NCBI RefSeq assembly: GCF_000189635.1
Contig: NW_002476326.1
Coordinates: 496,001-560,000, forward strand
Reading direction: 5' to 3'
DNA: 64,000 bases
Origin: Tetrahymena thermophila SB210
Lineage: Eukaryota; Ciliophora; Oligohymenophorea; Hymenostomatida; Tetrahymenidae
Shown here: positions 37,337 to 50,470 of the stretch, in pieces
Position numbering within the stretch: the first letter of the stretch is position 1
Layout of the letters: each line of letters begins with the position of its first letter
The notes under the pieces: generated by a model
What the model was told of the DNA's origin: nothing
The model's database searches: none
The model's input: only the letters and a program-made list of their open reading frames with translations
Translations under genes and position numbers: made by a program

Positions 37337-38650
37337 ATGATCTCTTTGTTATCTTCATTAAATTTTTTCCTGAGATATTACAATAAATAAAAATACTCTA
37401 CACGATTACTAAACTAGAGTAAGACTCATATTATTTCTACTTGCCTTGACTCTAGATAAAAATTTGCTGGAAGTAAAAGCGAAATAAAGGATTGTATAAG
37501 TATTTTAGAAGAAGAATATTTTAGATTTTTAAAGAAAAAATAAATTTCAAATTCCTATGAAAATGAAGATTTTAGTAAAATTGAAATTTCAACTATATGA
37601 AAGAAGAAATATAAATAGGGTAATGACATAATTCTTGATTTAAATTATATTTTAGAATCTTTTTATATTGTTCATGGATAGTAAAAAGATGATAATAACT
37701 ATGGTGAGATGAAAAAAGATGGTTAAATAGAATAAGAAAAAGATTTTAAAAGAAACATTTCTAAATTTATTGAATACTATTACTAAATTCCAAATTACTC
37801 TCAAACCTACAACCTGCTTCTCCTTCAGAAAAAAGATTATTTAGGTTATCAGGTAATATATGTATATACTTTGAAAAGAAATAGGCTTTAAACTTAAAAA
37901 AAAAACCTTTTCTTAAATCACTTTATTGAGCTCCAAGAAAAATATATAATATAATAAGCATTAAATAATCACTTATATTTTATTTAATCGCCACAACTCT
38001 ACTTATTATATATATCTATAAATCAGATATTTAATTATAACTTTTAAAATGTTTACTAATATTAGTTTCTAAGAATTTATTTGAGTATATAACAATTTTT
38101 TAATGTAGCATAATATATAGTAAATTATTTTATTAATCTACCTTATTTTATATTTTTAGGTATATAGATTATTACTAAGGGTATGCAGATAAATTTAGGT
38201 ATTTCCTATTTTTTTTAAACCATGTATGTTTGTATTAAATTATTTATTTATTAAATTTAATTTACATATTCTTAATCATTGCTGATAAATAACAAAATAA
38301 ACTATTTTTGCATATATCTTATAATCCATTTATGTTGCCAAACTGTTTTTACTTTTAAAATTTTTGTTTTATTTATACTAAAGATTTTAATCAAAAAGAA
38401 AAAAGTCTTTTATTGTTAGCAGACATCATCATTTATGTTTAGTTGCAAAAGAGTCTTTTAAATAGTCAGCACATTAACCCTTAAAAATTTGGATTGATAA
38501 AGGTTAAGGGTAATACATTCATTTTAACAAAAAATATTTCTAAAGTTATCTTGGTTATCAATTTGAGACTATAGATACAATGAAACCAAGTAAAGGTAGA
38601 ATATGATGTATAAATTTCATACTCATTTTTAAAATAAATATAAAAAGAAA
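37337..38650 (+). pseudogene. Decayed gene with PAS-like remnant
   Basis: From ATG 37337 one frame runs 87 codons to TGA (37598-37600), then stays open in the same frame for about 298 more. Coding-like content spans the TGA (before: ILEEEYFRFLKKK; after: NDIILDLNYILESFYIVHG, KFIEYYYQIPNYSQTYN). Intron removal cannot bypass the TGA in frame with the GT and AG sites available. Farther on (38390-38640) two overlapping frames each hold part of a PAS-like strand order: one gives KEKSLLLLADIIIYVQLQK and LIKVKGNTFILTKNISKV, the other LGYQFETIDTMKPSK, implying a one-base break near 38545. The overall plan resembles large ciliate multipass/PAS proteins. Nonsense plus frameshift argue for a pseudogene; Sec decoding or assembly error cannot be excluded. 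Confidence 0.45.
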
Positions 38651-39514
38651 GCTTTATAATTTTCAAAAATAACAATGAACATTTTCTTTTCTCAATTACC
38701 TTATTTTTGATTGATTCAGAAAAGTAATTTTAAGGTAAAAAAAGCGAGGATTAAAATTAAAAACTTTTTATTGAGACGGGAAATGTATATTTATTAAGAA
38801 TTTTTTTACTTTATTATTAACATAAATAAAAGAAGAATTTTTTATTTTCTCCTAATTAATTAAGTAATTAACTACTATTAACCATCCAATGTTACTTACC
38901 AAATAATTAAGAACAAAAGAAGATCTATTCATAACTTTAATTATTTATAAAGACTTTTAATTTTGTGACATATTAAGTAAATTAAGTCATTAGTAAATAA
39001 CTGAGTAATACAATAATGAGCTGCGATTCTTTCTAACAAAAATAAAAAAAAATATTTAAAAATGAATGCATGATTTTTTTTTTTTGTATTGTTACTAAAG
39101 AATCAAGCAATTACTATCAAGGGCTATCATTTCTATGGTTTAATTTATCTCTATCTTAAGAATAATAAGTTAGTTCTTTTTTAATTTATTCATATTTATT
39201 TGAATAAATAAATATGGTTTAATAGTTAGTAAGCCTCAGCTAAGGACTAAAGTCTTTAGCAAACGACACATGGTTATAAAATTAAGATATATAAAAATCA
39301 ATTAGTCTTTGACATTATAAAGTTAGTATGTTTTAGGATTTAGGATATTTAGAGCAGTGTGAATTTAATAATTAATTACTTTTTATAGATATTTACTTTT
39401 TTATTTATTTTGTGACTTAACGATGTAGTTATAAATCTGAAACATATTCAACTTTAAATATAAATTATTTATTAATTAAAAAAAATAAAAAAGGCAATCA
39501 TAAAAAAATACTAG
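38651..39514. other. Intergenic, AT-rich
   Basis: No gene or repeat recognised. A frame near 38610-38760 may continue the decayed gene to its left. Confidence 0.4.
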
Positions 39515-42500
39515 ATGTATAAAAAGAAAGAACTCAAAAAATACAATCTGCTTTACAAGTTTTTTTGTAAATGAAATATCATTTTTATTTTTAATAAATT
39601 TCTTTTTAATTTATAAGATCTGTTTTTGCTGATAAATTTAGTTGCAGCAGAGCTCTAGATAGACGTACTTAATGATCAACCTATAATATTTACAAGGGAT
39701 TTCTTGGTAAACTAAACCCCATTTTGCTCATCTTAAAACTATATAAAACCAAGTTCTAATTCATTATAAGTTAAAGTCCTATTTTAGCAAATGTATCTCT
39801 TTTTTTTATTTGAAAAAAATCTATTTTATTTATTATATTAAAAAGTCCTAGTTTTTCACGATTAGCTATCAAAACAAATATGAGATCAAACATTGCAATA
39901 AATTCATATCTTTAAGTTACTGGTGGCGATGGACAAGTTATTAGTGACTACTTTGGACCTGCTTTAGGAAATCCTGAAGATTGCGATGCAAGACAAAACG
40001 ATAGAACATAATATGATCAATTTAAATAAATAAATACTTTTTACTCTTTTGCTAAACCATAAAATCAATTTACTATTATTATTTAAGACACTAACCTTGC
40101 TAGCTCTTTTATTTATTTGTTTAAAATATTCTTTTACTTGATTGAGGTATTATAGACACTTAATTATATTCAAAACATATTTTTTTATAAATAAAACTTA
40201 AATATATAAATTAATTAAATAATTATTTACTTAAATTATCAAAAATTGATAATAAAGTAAGTTTTGGCATTTACTGCAAACTCCTTTAAAAATTTTTTTC
40301 TTTTTTAACTTGTTTTTAGAGGAAGGCAAAATACAAAGATATTTATTTTTGCTTTTTCAAATGAATATCTATATAAATCATTATTACTTTAAGTTTATAG
40401 TGAAATAGACATACTGCCCTTCCACCTTTCTAATTTAGTTTAATAAAATTATTTTCTGCAATTTTAAAAATTCAAATCTTTTTTAATTAATTACTTTTAC
40501 TTAAAACAAAAGTGTCAAGAAGGGTGTTATAATGTATTGACAAAAATAACTGTGACCCAAACTCTTGCTTGAGTGGATTCACTTATATGATTTCTGACAA
40601 TTACATGAAAGGTTAATAAATTTGCAATAGAAATTGCCCATAAGGATAATTTGTTCGTTTTGACCGATAAAATTATCTGATATAAAGTTGTTAGAATTGT
40701 ATTGCCAATTGCGTAATCTGTTCTGCTGACAATCAATGTAGCTAATGTATTGCTGGATATTAATTTGATTCTCAATAAAATTTGTGTGTTGTAATATTTT
40801 TTTTTTTATTGAATTTAATTCTTTATTAGTTTGAAGAAAATATTTTTGGAAATTAGATTAAAGACATCAACTTGAATTAGTTTTATCATGAAATTGAATT
40901 TTATTTTAAATAACTTTTATTGCTTTTAATTAAATTATTTTCCTAATTTAAAAACTTCAAACCTATTTTGATTTCTTAATTGATTATACTCTTTAACTTA
41001 GAAGCGAGAATGTACTGAAGGATGCTCTAATTGTAGCTAAAATATATAAAGCTGTACTTAATGCATGAGTGGATACTCTCTGATGGCGAAACCAAATGAT
41101 AACACCCTACAGTACTGCTAAAAAAATTGCTCAGTGGGATCATACAATTTTGTGACTAATAATATTACAATGTCATAAGAATGCAGATCTTGTATTAATA
41201 ATTGCCAAACATGCACTAAATCTGATGACTGTAGTAACTGCTAGATTGGATATGGATATAATTATCAAAAACAATAATGCGCAGTAATTTCCTATATTTT
41301 ATCAATATAACTCTTCCAAACTACTTCAGAAATATTTTAGTATTTCAGATTAAAATCATAAATATTAATTATTTTTTTATCTTAAACAATTTTTGATTTT
41401 CTATTTATTTTACTACTTAACAAAATATTTTATTTTTCCCTAAATTAGCAATGCTATCAAGGGTGCTCTAATTGTGATTAAAATTTAAGTTGTACTGAAT
41501 GCTTTAGTGGATATATTTAAACTACAAACCCAAAAAATAATTCATAACAATATTGCAAAATGATTTGCTCAGCAGGATAGTTCACCTTTATTAATTGGTA
41601 AACCATGGCCTAGTAGTGCAACCCTTGTATAAGCAATTGCACATAATGTTCATAAGATAAATAGTGTGACACTTGTACAGCAAATTATGAATACATTCAA
41701 TAAGTATTTTAATGCAAAATTGTATGCTAACAAAATTAATATAGAGATACTACTTTTTATAATTGCACTAACTGTGTAAGTAATTGCCAAAAATGTGTGG
41801 ATGGTTAAAGTTGCAGTTAGTGCTAAAGTAATTACGAGTATGTTAGCGAAGTAAATTCTTGCTTAGTTATTTGCAATAATAATTAATATAGAAACCCCCA
41901 AAATAACTATTTATGTGCTGATTGCATTGATAATTGCATATCTTGTACTAATGGATAAAGCTGTACTACTTGTACATAGGATCATGAGTATGTTTCGTAA
42001 GTCAATAAATGCTTGCATGTTTGTTTATAAAATTAATTTAGAGATTCTACTTAAAATTATTTATGTTAAAATTGTCATTAATCATGCTAATCATGCACTG
42101 GACCTGCTTAGAGTTAATGCAGGAGCTGTTATTAAGGATGGTATTAACTTGGATCATTTTGCTATCAGTGGTGCCCCAATAATTACAAAGAAGATTCAAC
42201 CTTGTGGTAATGTGTTTAATGCTAAGAGTACATAAAATCGGATTGCTAAGCATGTGCTAACACATGTAGATCTTGTTAATACAAGTAAAGTAGCATGTGT
42301 TTAGACTGCTATGATTCTATGGAAATCTCAGATAATACATGTATCTGCAAAAATCGTATTGATAATAGAGGTATTTTCTATTAATGTAGTTATAATAAAA
42401 TTGCTGTTTTAAATGCTACTTTGGCTATTGATTCTCCTACTTTGATTATTGATTTTGGTGTTGCTTTGACATAAATTTAAAACTTTTAGTGTAATAATAT

Positions 42501-45500
42501 ATTTCAAGATAGTACTCTTCAGCTTCTTGGCACTCTTCCAAACTGCTCAATACAAGATACTTAAATCAAAGTTTAATTAAGTAAATTTAATAAAATTATC
42601 TTTTGAAAAAGTAAATATATTCTTATTAATAGATGAAGATGCTTAAATAATGGAAAATGATAATCTCTCATTCATACCAAATGTTCTGAGTTATTAAATT
42701 AGTAACACTTTCTTAATAGACACATTTTATTTAACCAAAGTTCAGCAGTTAAGGAGTGATACTTAACAGCCTTAAGTTACTATTTAATTCAGTAAAACTC
42801 AAAATACTTGCTATGACATCGTTTTTTCAGTAGCAGATATTATAAACGATGCTTCAAGAGGGTTCAAAAGCTTCACTTGGAGTATATAATCTTCGCCAAG
42901 CTTAGATTAAAACAGTCTTTAAGCAGTTAATAGCATTATCACGAATGCTAACAGTTAAAAGAGTATCTCTTTAGTCATTTTAAAGCAACTAATTCCTGCA
43001 AACACTAAAATTACTGCTGTTTTCTAATATTTACTTAAAGTTAATTCTTCATAAAAGTAGTATTACACAACTCTCTTTACCAGATAAAAAGACTTAGTTA
43101 TTAAATTAGAAACCTAAAGTTATCCAATTTATAGGTAATAAACACTTAATTTTACTCTTAGACTATTTACATTTAAAAGACTTAATTTCGTTTAAAAAAC
43201 AAAAAAATTACTAATTTAGAAAAAAATGAATTCAGAATTTAGTTTTTAAATAAAATAAATTTAATCATAATTAAATAAAAAAATAATTTTTAAAATAGAT
43301 TCATGGATTTACGAATTTATGTCTCTTTCTATGTGTAAATATGTGATTAGAGTGGACCAATAATTACTAATGAACCTCTTAACATACAGATAAACTCTAA
43401 AAGTGTGCCTAAGCTGAATTAAAACCTAACGCAATTTAAATATAATTAAACATTAGTTTTAGTCGAAAAATATTCTATTCCTCATTAAACCATTTTTGAT
43501 TTAAACGTAGACTAAATTTTTAAAATTAATAAATTTATTAACTTTTTTATAATTATTAATAAAGGTAAATGCCTCTCTAGTCAGTAATTCATCAATCGCT
43601 AATCTAAAAACTTAAACTATTATGCCTAATATATCTAATTTATTTATTTAGATTATAGGTGGATAAAAAGGAGTATTTGGCTTCAAACAACCCTTAAATT
43701 TAACTGGATAAGCAAGAGATTTTGAGCTTGAAGACCCAAACTAAGATTAACAAATTAATTTAAAATGGGATTGTGTATCCCTTACCTCTAATCAAAATGA
43801 TAATCAGTGCTACGACTACAATAACCATCCAGTAGTTTTGCAACAAAATGTTTCTAGCATTTCGATACCAGGTTCAACTTTTAGTCCTTATTAATCTCTT
43901 TTATTTACTTTTACAGGAACCAAAGATTCCCGTTAAAAATTATAATCAACTATGATCATCTTATCTGAAACTGATATACCTATTTTAATTGTTAAATTTA
44001 AAGATATATCTTAATTGATATAAGTCAACATTAATTAAGATATTGATGCAACTCTCATATATGGAAGTAATGTTTCTTCTGACTTGCTAAGCTATGCTGG
44101 TGCAGTACTTTATAATAATACAGTAGTAGGAGCTATAAAATTTGATTATTATAAAGTGAGGTTTAGAATATGGGATTATTTTGTAAATATCCTTCCATAA
44201 AATGCTATTGTGTAAGTAAGATTCAGCGCATACAATCCTTATTTCATAATGCCTAGTTTAAGTATAACTAACTTTAATATAAATTTACCACCCAATAATT
44301 GTGTATTATCTGTAAACAGTCTTAGTGGATAAGCTCTATAAACAATTTTTTAAATCAAAATGTCTGGTTGCACCTCAGCCAATGCACCAATATCTTATTA
44401 ATTCTTTTACTACCTAAATGATACTGATTATTAATAAGAATAGATATCTCCAAATTATATCCTAAGAAGGTAAATAATGGATTAAAGCTTATAAAACGAA
44501 TTAAGTACTATCCTTCCTTCAGGAAATTTAACATTAATGGCTTAGGCTATTGATAACTTTTTAGCTGTTTACAATACAACCTTATAGGTAAACATTTAAC
44601 CATTTGCTCAAACCGAAAATTAAATCAACAAAATTATTGACTAAGCTTTACAAATTGATAGTAGAAAGACAATTTCCTAAAATATTTTAAACCTGTGTGT
44701 CATAGGAGAAGAAATATCTAAGAACTATCCAGTATATAACCTTGAATCAATGAATCCGAAAAAATCGTAGCTCATATCATTAATAATAAGCTAAGTTAAT
44801 TCTCTACCTAATTCATCTTTATTATCAACATACGCAAATAAAGTAATTGCCCAACTATAATAATCTATAACTAATTAATAAGAATCCTAGACCATCGCTG
44901 TCCTAAGCTAGCTAAATACAATTTTATAAAATTAATAATCTTTAATTAGTTAGGATAATATGTTTATGAATAACAACAATGTTTTTCTTCAAAATATTGT
45001 AGACTCATTTAAAGTATTAAATTCGACTACTAAAATTCTTTCCAGTAATTTGATATCTCAATAAATGAATATATCAGACTAAATATGCAGTTACCTAAGC
45101 AAAGCAACTCTACCTAATTAGGGAGGAGTATAGCTGTAAGGTAATTTAATATCACTAGATTGCTAATAAATTACTTCAAAAAATTTAAAGTAAGTTATAA
45201 TAGACTATTAGGATTCACAAACAACAAATACCTATTATTTAGGTTAGACTACTTACTCTCAAAATCCTTTCGAATTAACATCAGAATTCTAGATTTATAT
45301 TTAAAAATTAAAATAAATAAACTCAAGCATAACAATTACTTAGAATCCAGTCATTAAATATTATTTAGACTTAGTAAATGCAAGCTCAAATAGATTATTG
45401 CATCAATAAGGTTCTAACTTTGAACAAAGGAACAATATGCTTAGCAATAGAAAATTAATAAACATCAAGGAAAATTAAAAGGATAATTAATAAAATTTTT

Positions 45501-46904
45501 ATATTTTTAAATTTTAAGACCTTTAACCCTCTCCTAATAATTAAACTTGCCTCTAAATGCAATAATCATAGGCTTGGTCTTCTCATGGATGTACCAACAT
45601 AACAAAGAATAATAAATACTATTGCTATTGTAAAAGTACAAATCCTACAACTGTGATTGATGATCTAGAATCATTGCTTATAAATAAAAATGTAAAAGAA
45701 GCTTTTAGCTCAGATGGATTTAATAACATAAGCAATTTTAAGAATTTTTATTAATATGCTATTGTTTGGACTCTTTGTACTATAACTTTGTTATAATTAG
45801 GTTTATATTATTATGGTAGAAATCTAGACAAAAAATTTAGCAAAACTACTATCTCATAGATTATGCCTATGGCATCGGAATTAGAAAATCCTCCTATTAG
45901 TGGAAAGAATTAGATACCAAGCTTGCAATTATAAAGTATTTAAGAATTAAATGGTGTTATATAGTAAACTAATAATTAAGATTAGCAAGACCTATTAATT
46001 TCTAAGAATCAAACAAAAAGACAAAAATTTTTAAATACCTTAACAATTTTAAAAAATGAACAAATTGAATCAAACTAAATCGAATTTTTCAAATTAGAAA
46101 ATTAAATATCTACTGAGTAGCCAAACTAGTTGAAAAATCTTGATAATTAACCACTTTAACTCTAGGAATAAGTCTAATCAGAATAGCTTTAAGAGTTAGA
46201 GTAGCCAAACATTTAAGATGAAAAGCTAAATTAAGGTTAATTAAAAACTTTTTAAGAAGTGTAATAAGACAAATTAATAAATTCAAATAAGATAACTGTA
46301 AGCACATTTTAAGATTAGAGCAGCAAAAGTAATTTAGTAAATTAAGTTGTTAAATTAAAGGAAGATGAAATTTAAACAATAGAATAACTTAAAAAATTAT
46401 CTCTTTTAGTATAATTTAAAGTATTTCACGCCTATTTTAATACAATTTATACATATGAGCCTTCTCTTTCAAGACCAATTAGATTCAATATTATTTACTT
46501 GAGGGTAATCCACTCTCTTTGTCTGTCAACAGTATTTGATGAAAGCTATAATGCCATTTAAAAAATAATAATTTCAATAGTTAGCTCAATAATCGTAGAA
46601 GTTGGAGTTTTCTTAATAACAATAGTTCATAAAATAACTAGAGTAGGTCAAAAATTATCTACCTTTTTTATGGTATGTTTATTATTATGTCATTTTAGCT
46701 GTTATAAGCAATGAAGAGCCAGGCTATGCTAATTCAAAATACGTTTAATTCTTTCTAGTTATAGGAGTTGACTTTATCTTTGTTTAGTCAATCTTGGCAC
46801 TTTTTAAGATCATTATATTAAAAAATATATAAAAGAATTTTATATTCTATAAATTGTATGCTATTTTCGGCTTAAGCAAAGTTGTGTCCAGCTTAACTAT
46901 TTGA
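39515..46904 (+). CDS. Large membrane protein: signal peptide, Cys-rich repeats, REJ-like region, GPS motif, C-terminal TM spans
   Basis: Nine exons: 39515-39566, 39618-39792, 39846-40146, 40513-40790, 41002-41283, 41449-42580, 42633-43134, 43299-43506 and 43565-46904 (about 2090 residues). Exon 1/2 make a signal peptide (KKYNLLYKFF then LFLLINLVAAE). Exons 4-6 encode furin/TNFR-like Cys repeats (CxxGCSNC, CxQCxxGY). An extended REJ-like ectodomain follows (42633-45500). A GPS-like motif lies at 45548-45650 (Cys, then AWSSHGC, then YCYCKST). TM1 is at about 45760-45815, followed by a Gln-rich cytosolic region, RPIRFNIIYLRV and further hydrophobic spans to TGA 46902. The plan matches the polycystin-1/adhesion-receptor class, without a recognisable channel domain. 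Two one-base frame breaks are needed: a missing base in exon 4 (about 40533, within CYN(C)) and an extra base at about 46676. Short introns (51-58 nt) support the 5' model. Confidence 0.85.
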
Positions 46905-47499
46905 AAATAGTATTAAATTTTATTTGTATTGTTTTTTGATCAGGTATTGTTTATTTTGAATTTTTTATACATTTTATATTTTTTTTGCATCGTTTATTTC
47001 TTAAAATTTCATTTTCTTTACAAAAATCTTTAATTGAAATAATATTCATAATTTGATCTTATTTACTTAGAAAGATAAAAAATGAAGTTATATCATATTT
47101 GCACTTTTTGAAGCTATATATTTTATATTTGCATTATCTTTAAATTCTTAAAAGTTTATTTTCTAGACAATAACTTTTAATTTAAATAATTTTCATAATT
47201 AGATCTTATTTACTAGAAGAATTTTATAAATATTGTTAAAGAATTTCAGAAAGAATGAACTTATAATATGCAAAATATTAATTTAAAAAAATACTTTAAA
47301 TATAGGATAAAGAATTTTCTTTTTTATTTTATACCTTATTCCTCTCCATACCATAATTTGTAATATTTACATAAAATTTAAATTTTTTATAATTTTTTGA
47401 GTATCTATCTTCTTAATTTTATTTTTTAAGGCTATTTGGTATAAAACAATAAAAGTTGTATATTTTTAAGATGGCATACCTTATTAGAAGCCATTTTGA
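46905..47499. other. Intergenic, AT-rich
   Basis: No gene or repeat recognised between the large membrane-protein gene and the small frame that follows. Confidence 0.45.
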
Positions 47500-47742
47500 A
47501 TGATCAGATCTTTAATATTTATTTTCTTGTGTTTGTGTAATAAATATAAGAAAGAAATTAAAAAACAATAAAATTATAAATTTGATAATGAAAAATGCAA
47601 TTGTATTATTTAAAATATGGGTATATCATTAAACTACTCATCCAACATAGCATCTCAAAGCTTGAATGGATAAATTTAGGTAGAAACCATAAATACTATG
47701 AATTTTTTAAAAGCCTTTTCAAATAGGAAGCTAAAATTTTGA
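47500..47742 (+). CDS. Possible small secreted protein, 80 residues
   Basis: A frame from ATG 47500 to TGA 47740 begins MIRSLIFIFLCLCNKYKKE, a plausible signal peptide, then KCNCIIQNMGISLNYSSN and a Lys-rich end. It could be a first exon, since ATTTAG|GTAGAA near 47676 looks splice-like. Frames this long also arise by chance here, so the signal peptide and the Cys pair are the only support. Confidence 0.35.
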
Positions 47743-48368
47743 AATAATTAAAAAAATACTTTGAATTTTCATAGGTACTAAAATATCAAAATATAAATTA
47801 AAAAAAATAGATTGACAAAAGTAAATTTGAATTAGAAAAGAAAATTATGCTTGTCAAAAAATTATTTTTTTTAACTTCTATAAAAATAAAATGAGTTTCT
47901 CAAATTTTTTATCATTATTGCTTTGTTAAAAAAAAATATGATAATACACAATTTTTTGCATTTTACATTGATTTAATAATGAAAAAATGTAAAAGGTGAG
48001 ATAAAATTCTATTTCAAAAATATTTATAATGAGTTTATTAAATGATGAAAATGAATTAGAAACATTATTTGAAACCAAATTATTTATTTTTTATATGCAA
48101 ATAAAGTGAATGAATACATTTAAATTATTAATTTTAAATATTAGTAATTAACTAACATCATAATAATAAGTAGATTTGTTTGTTTGTTTGTTTATTTATT
48201 TATTAAGTTATTTAATTTTTTACCATTTGAATTGGATATAATTAGTTAATATGATTTTTAAATGACATTTTAAATTAAAAGTTTATAAGCTAGCTTCATT
48301 AAAGTATTTTGATTATTAAATAGAGTATTTATTAATTTTCAATCTATATTTATTATTTATTGGTTGAT
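47743..48368. other. Intergenic with TTTG/TTTA runs
   Basis: Simple GTTT/ATTT repeat at about 48177-48205. No gene seen. Confidence 0.45.
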
Positions 48369-48989
48369 TCATATTCCATATTTTATTACAGAGTTAGAAT
48401 AATCACTAAGATTTGAATATTTATTTGAGGAAGATAAATGAGAGTGAGAAGAGCTATGCATTTATTTTTTGTTGCTATCTTGGGGAGGGCAATACCTACA
48501 GTCTGAAAGCCTTTTAGAACTGCTTACTTTACTTTCATCAAAATTTGTTTTTTTTAAATTTTCGTTGCTATTAAAATTATTTCTGTTTAGACTTTAGTCA
48601 GATTCATATTTATTTATTCTACTTGCTTAGAAAGAGCATTTTTTCTAAGAACCTTTAGTGGTTAACATTCCTGTTTCTAGAATTTGATTAAAAATATCGA
48701 ATTTTTAAGCTTAATGCTATTCTTATATTTTGTCAAATGCATCTATCAAATAGCATGCTCTCTTAACATATTCCTGTGAAAGATGTTAACCAGCCTTTTC
48801 ATAACCTGGTTAATATCCTCTCCAATAATAATCATCTCCTACTTCAGATTAAGTTATTACTGAAACCTCATATTCCAAAGGAAGATGTTTATCTTACTCT
48901 AATTTATTGATTGAAAAGTTGAGTAATTAAAATATTATTCATTCAACATTTAAATTACCACAATCACATCTGCAACATTCGTTTCCCAT
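48369..48989 (-). CDS. Predicted N-myristoylated, Cys-rich N-terminus protein, 186 residues
   Basis: Two minus-strand exons, 48989-48959 and 48898-48369. The 60-nt intron (phase 1) removes an in-frame TGA that would otherwise end the protein after 16 residues. The N-terminus MGNECCRCDC has Gly2 and five nearby Cys, the classic signal for N-myristoylation followed by palmitoylation, so attachment to the cytosolic face of a membrane is likely. The body has DDYYWRGYQPGYEKAGQ and a helical QEYVKRACYLIDAFDK segment. The last third is Ser/Asn/His-rich (HSSSHSHLSSSNK), probably disordered and phosphorylated. No family is recognised. The Trp/Tyr/Gly-rich segment is the best candidate for a conserved core. 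Confidence 0.82.
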
Positions 48990-50470
48990 TATTTATTTTT
49001 AAAATTATAATATCTTTACTTTCAAATCTGATAAAAAGAATATTTTTGATAAAAGTTTAAATGATTTTGAATGTCTTTAAATGATTAATTAATTACCCGT
49101 TTAAAATTAATGATATTGGGAAACCATAATAACTTTAAATCAAGCATATTTTTTAGTAAATAACATTTTTATTATCTTTTATCATATTTTAATTTTTTTG
49201 ATTCTTTTTATTTATTTTTATAATATTTAGTTGCATAAAATATAAAGATCAAATAAAAATAAAACTATTTTGAAAGGAAATTTTTAGCAATTACAAAAAA
49301 TAATTTTTTAAAATTAATACAAATAATTTATGTTTAAAGCTAGAAATAATTTGTGAGAAACTAATTTTAATAATTGAAAGAATATTATAAAACAAAATAT
49401 AATTTTTAAATCTTTTTTCATTCAAACTCTTTTTAAAATTGAAGAAAAATAGTTAATTATTTTTTGTTTTGAAAATAAATTAAAAGATTTTACATATTAA
49501 TTAGTAAATTTGATTAATTATTGATAAAGTATAAAAAACTACTTTTTATTCTAACACAACATTTATTTTATTTGTTTAAATGAAAATTAATATTTTAATT
49601 GCATAATAATATTTTTTCGAAGTCAAATTTTTGTTTAAAAATTATCTTTAAATTATTTTAATAAATTATTTAAAGTTATTATTAAATGAAAAATCTGTTG
49701 AATTTATTAAATTTTTAATGCTTTTGTTAGATATTTATATGAGAAGCTTTTAATGGAAAAGATTTAGTAAATGTTACTGTTGCCATTAAGTTAATTGAAA
49801 AGATTTTGTTAAAATTTACCTTAGCTTGTTGAATATTCAGAAAAATATTTTTTTTAATTTGGATTTAAAAGTATAAAAAGAGAAAAATAAATAAAAAAAT
49901 ATAAATTAATTACTCATAAAATCTAAAATATATTTGAATAATTCTTTTCAAAATTAAGAAATATTTGATTATTAATTTTAAAATAAAATAAATGTTTAAT
50001 TCAAAATTGAATTGAAATTAATATCTATATTAATAATTAATTTATTAAGTTTAAAATAATAAAATAATAAAAAAAATTAATATATTTAAATAATAATTCT
50101 TTTATTTATTTTTTATTCTTAATTCATAAAGAACAAGGTTAAATAAAAAAAGCAAAAAGATTTAAGCTTTTAATTTATTTCAGTATTATTTTTTTTTTGT
50201 TTAATTAATTCATCCGTTTAACAAACTACATATCTAAATTAAATTTTCTTTCTTTTAGTAGAAAAAACATAATTAAAAAATAAAAGTGTTTTATTTTTTT
50301 TTGTTTCAGATGAGAAAATTTTGTGTAAAACAGAGATTAATTTCATCATTTTGTACACATGAACATATTTCAAAATACATAAAAGTATTTTTATGGATAT
50401 TTCTCTTTTCTATTTAGAAATAAAAACAATTTTATATTCATTAATACTTATTTATTTATTTCTTTCTCTC
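48990..50470. other. Intergenic, extremely AT-rich
   Basis: About 1.5 kb with almost no G or C and no recognisable gene. Flanked by two minus-strand genes. Confidence 0.5.

Noticed and set aside
37598..37600. TGA as selenocysteine
   Set aside because: No supporting Sec motif is visible and the same locus has a separate frame change, so decay is simpler; left as a check rather than a call.
40527..40775. Minus-strand ORF over the Cys-rich exon
   Set aside because: Antisense shadow of the real plus-strand exon, whose Cys spacing matches sibling repeats.
42047..42253. Minus-strand and alternate plus-strand ORFs in the Cys-rich region
   Set aside because: Shadows of exon 6 of the large membrane-protein gene; the true frame uses TAA/TAG as Gln.
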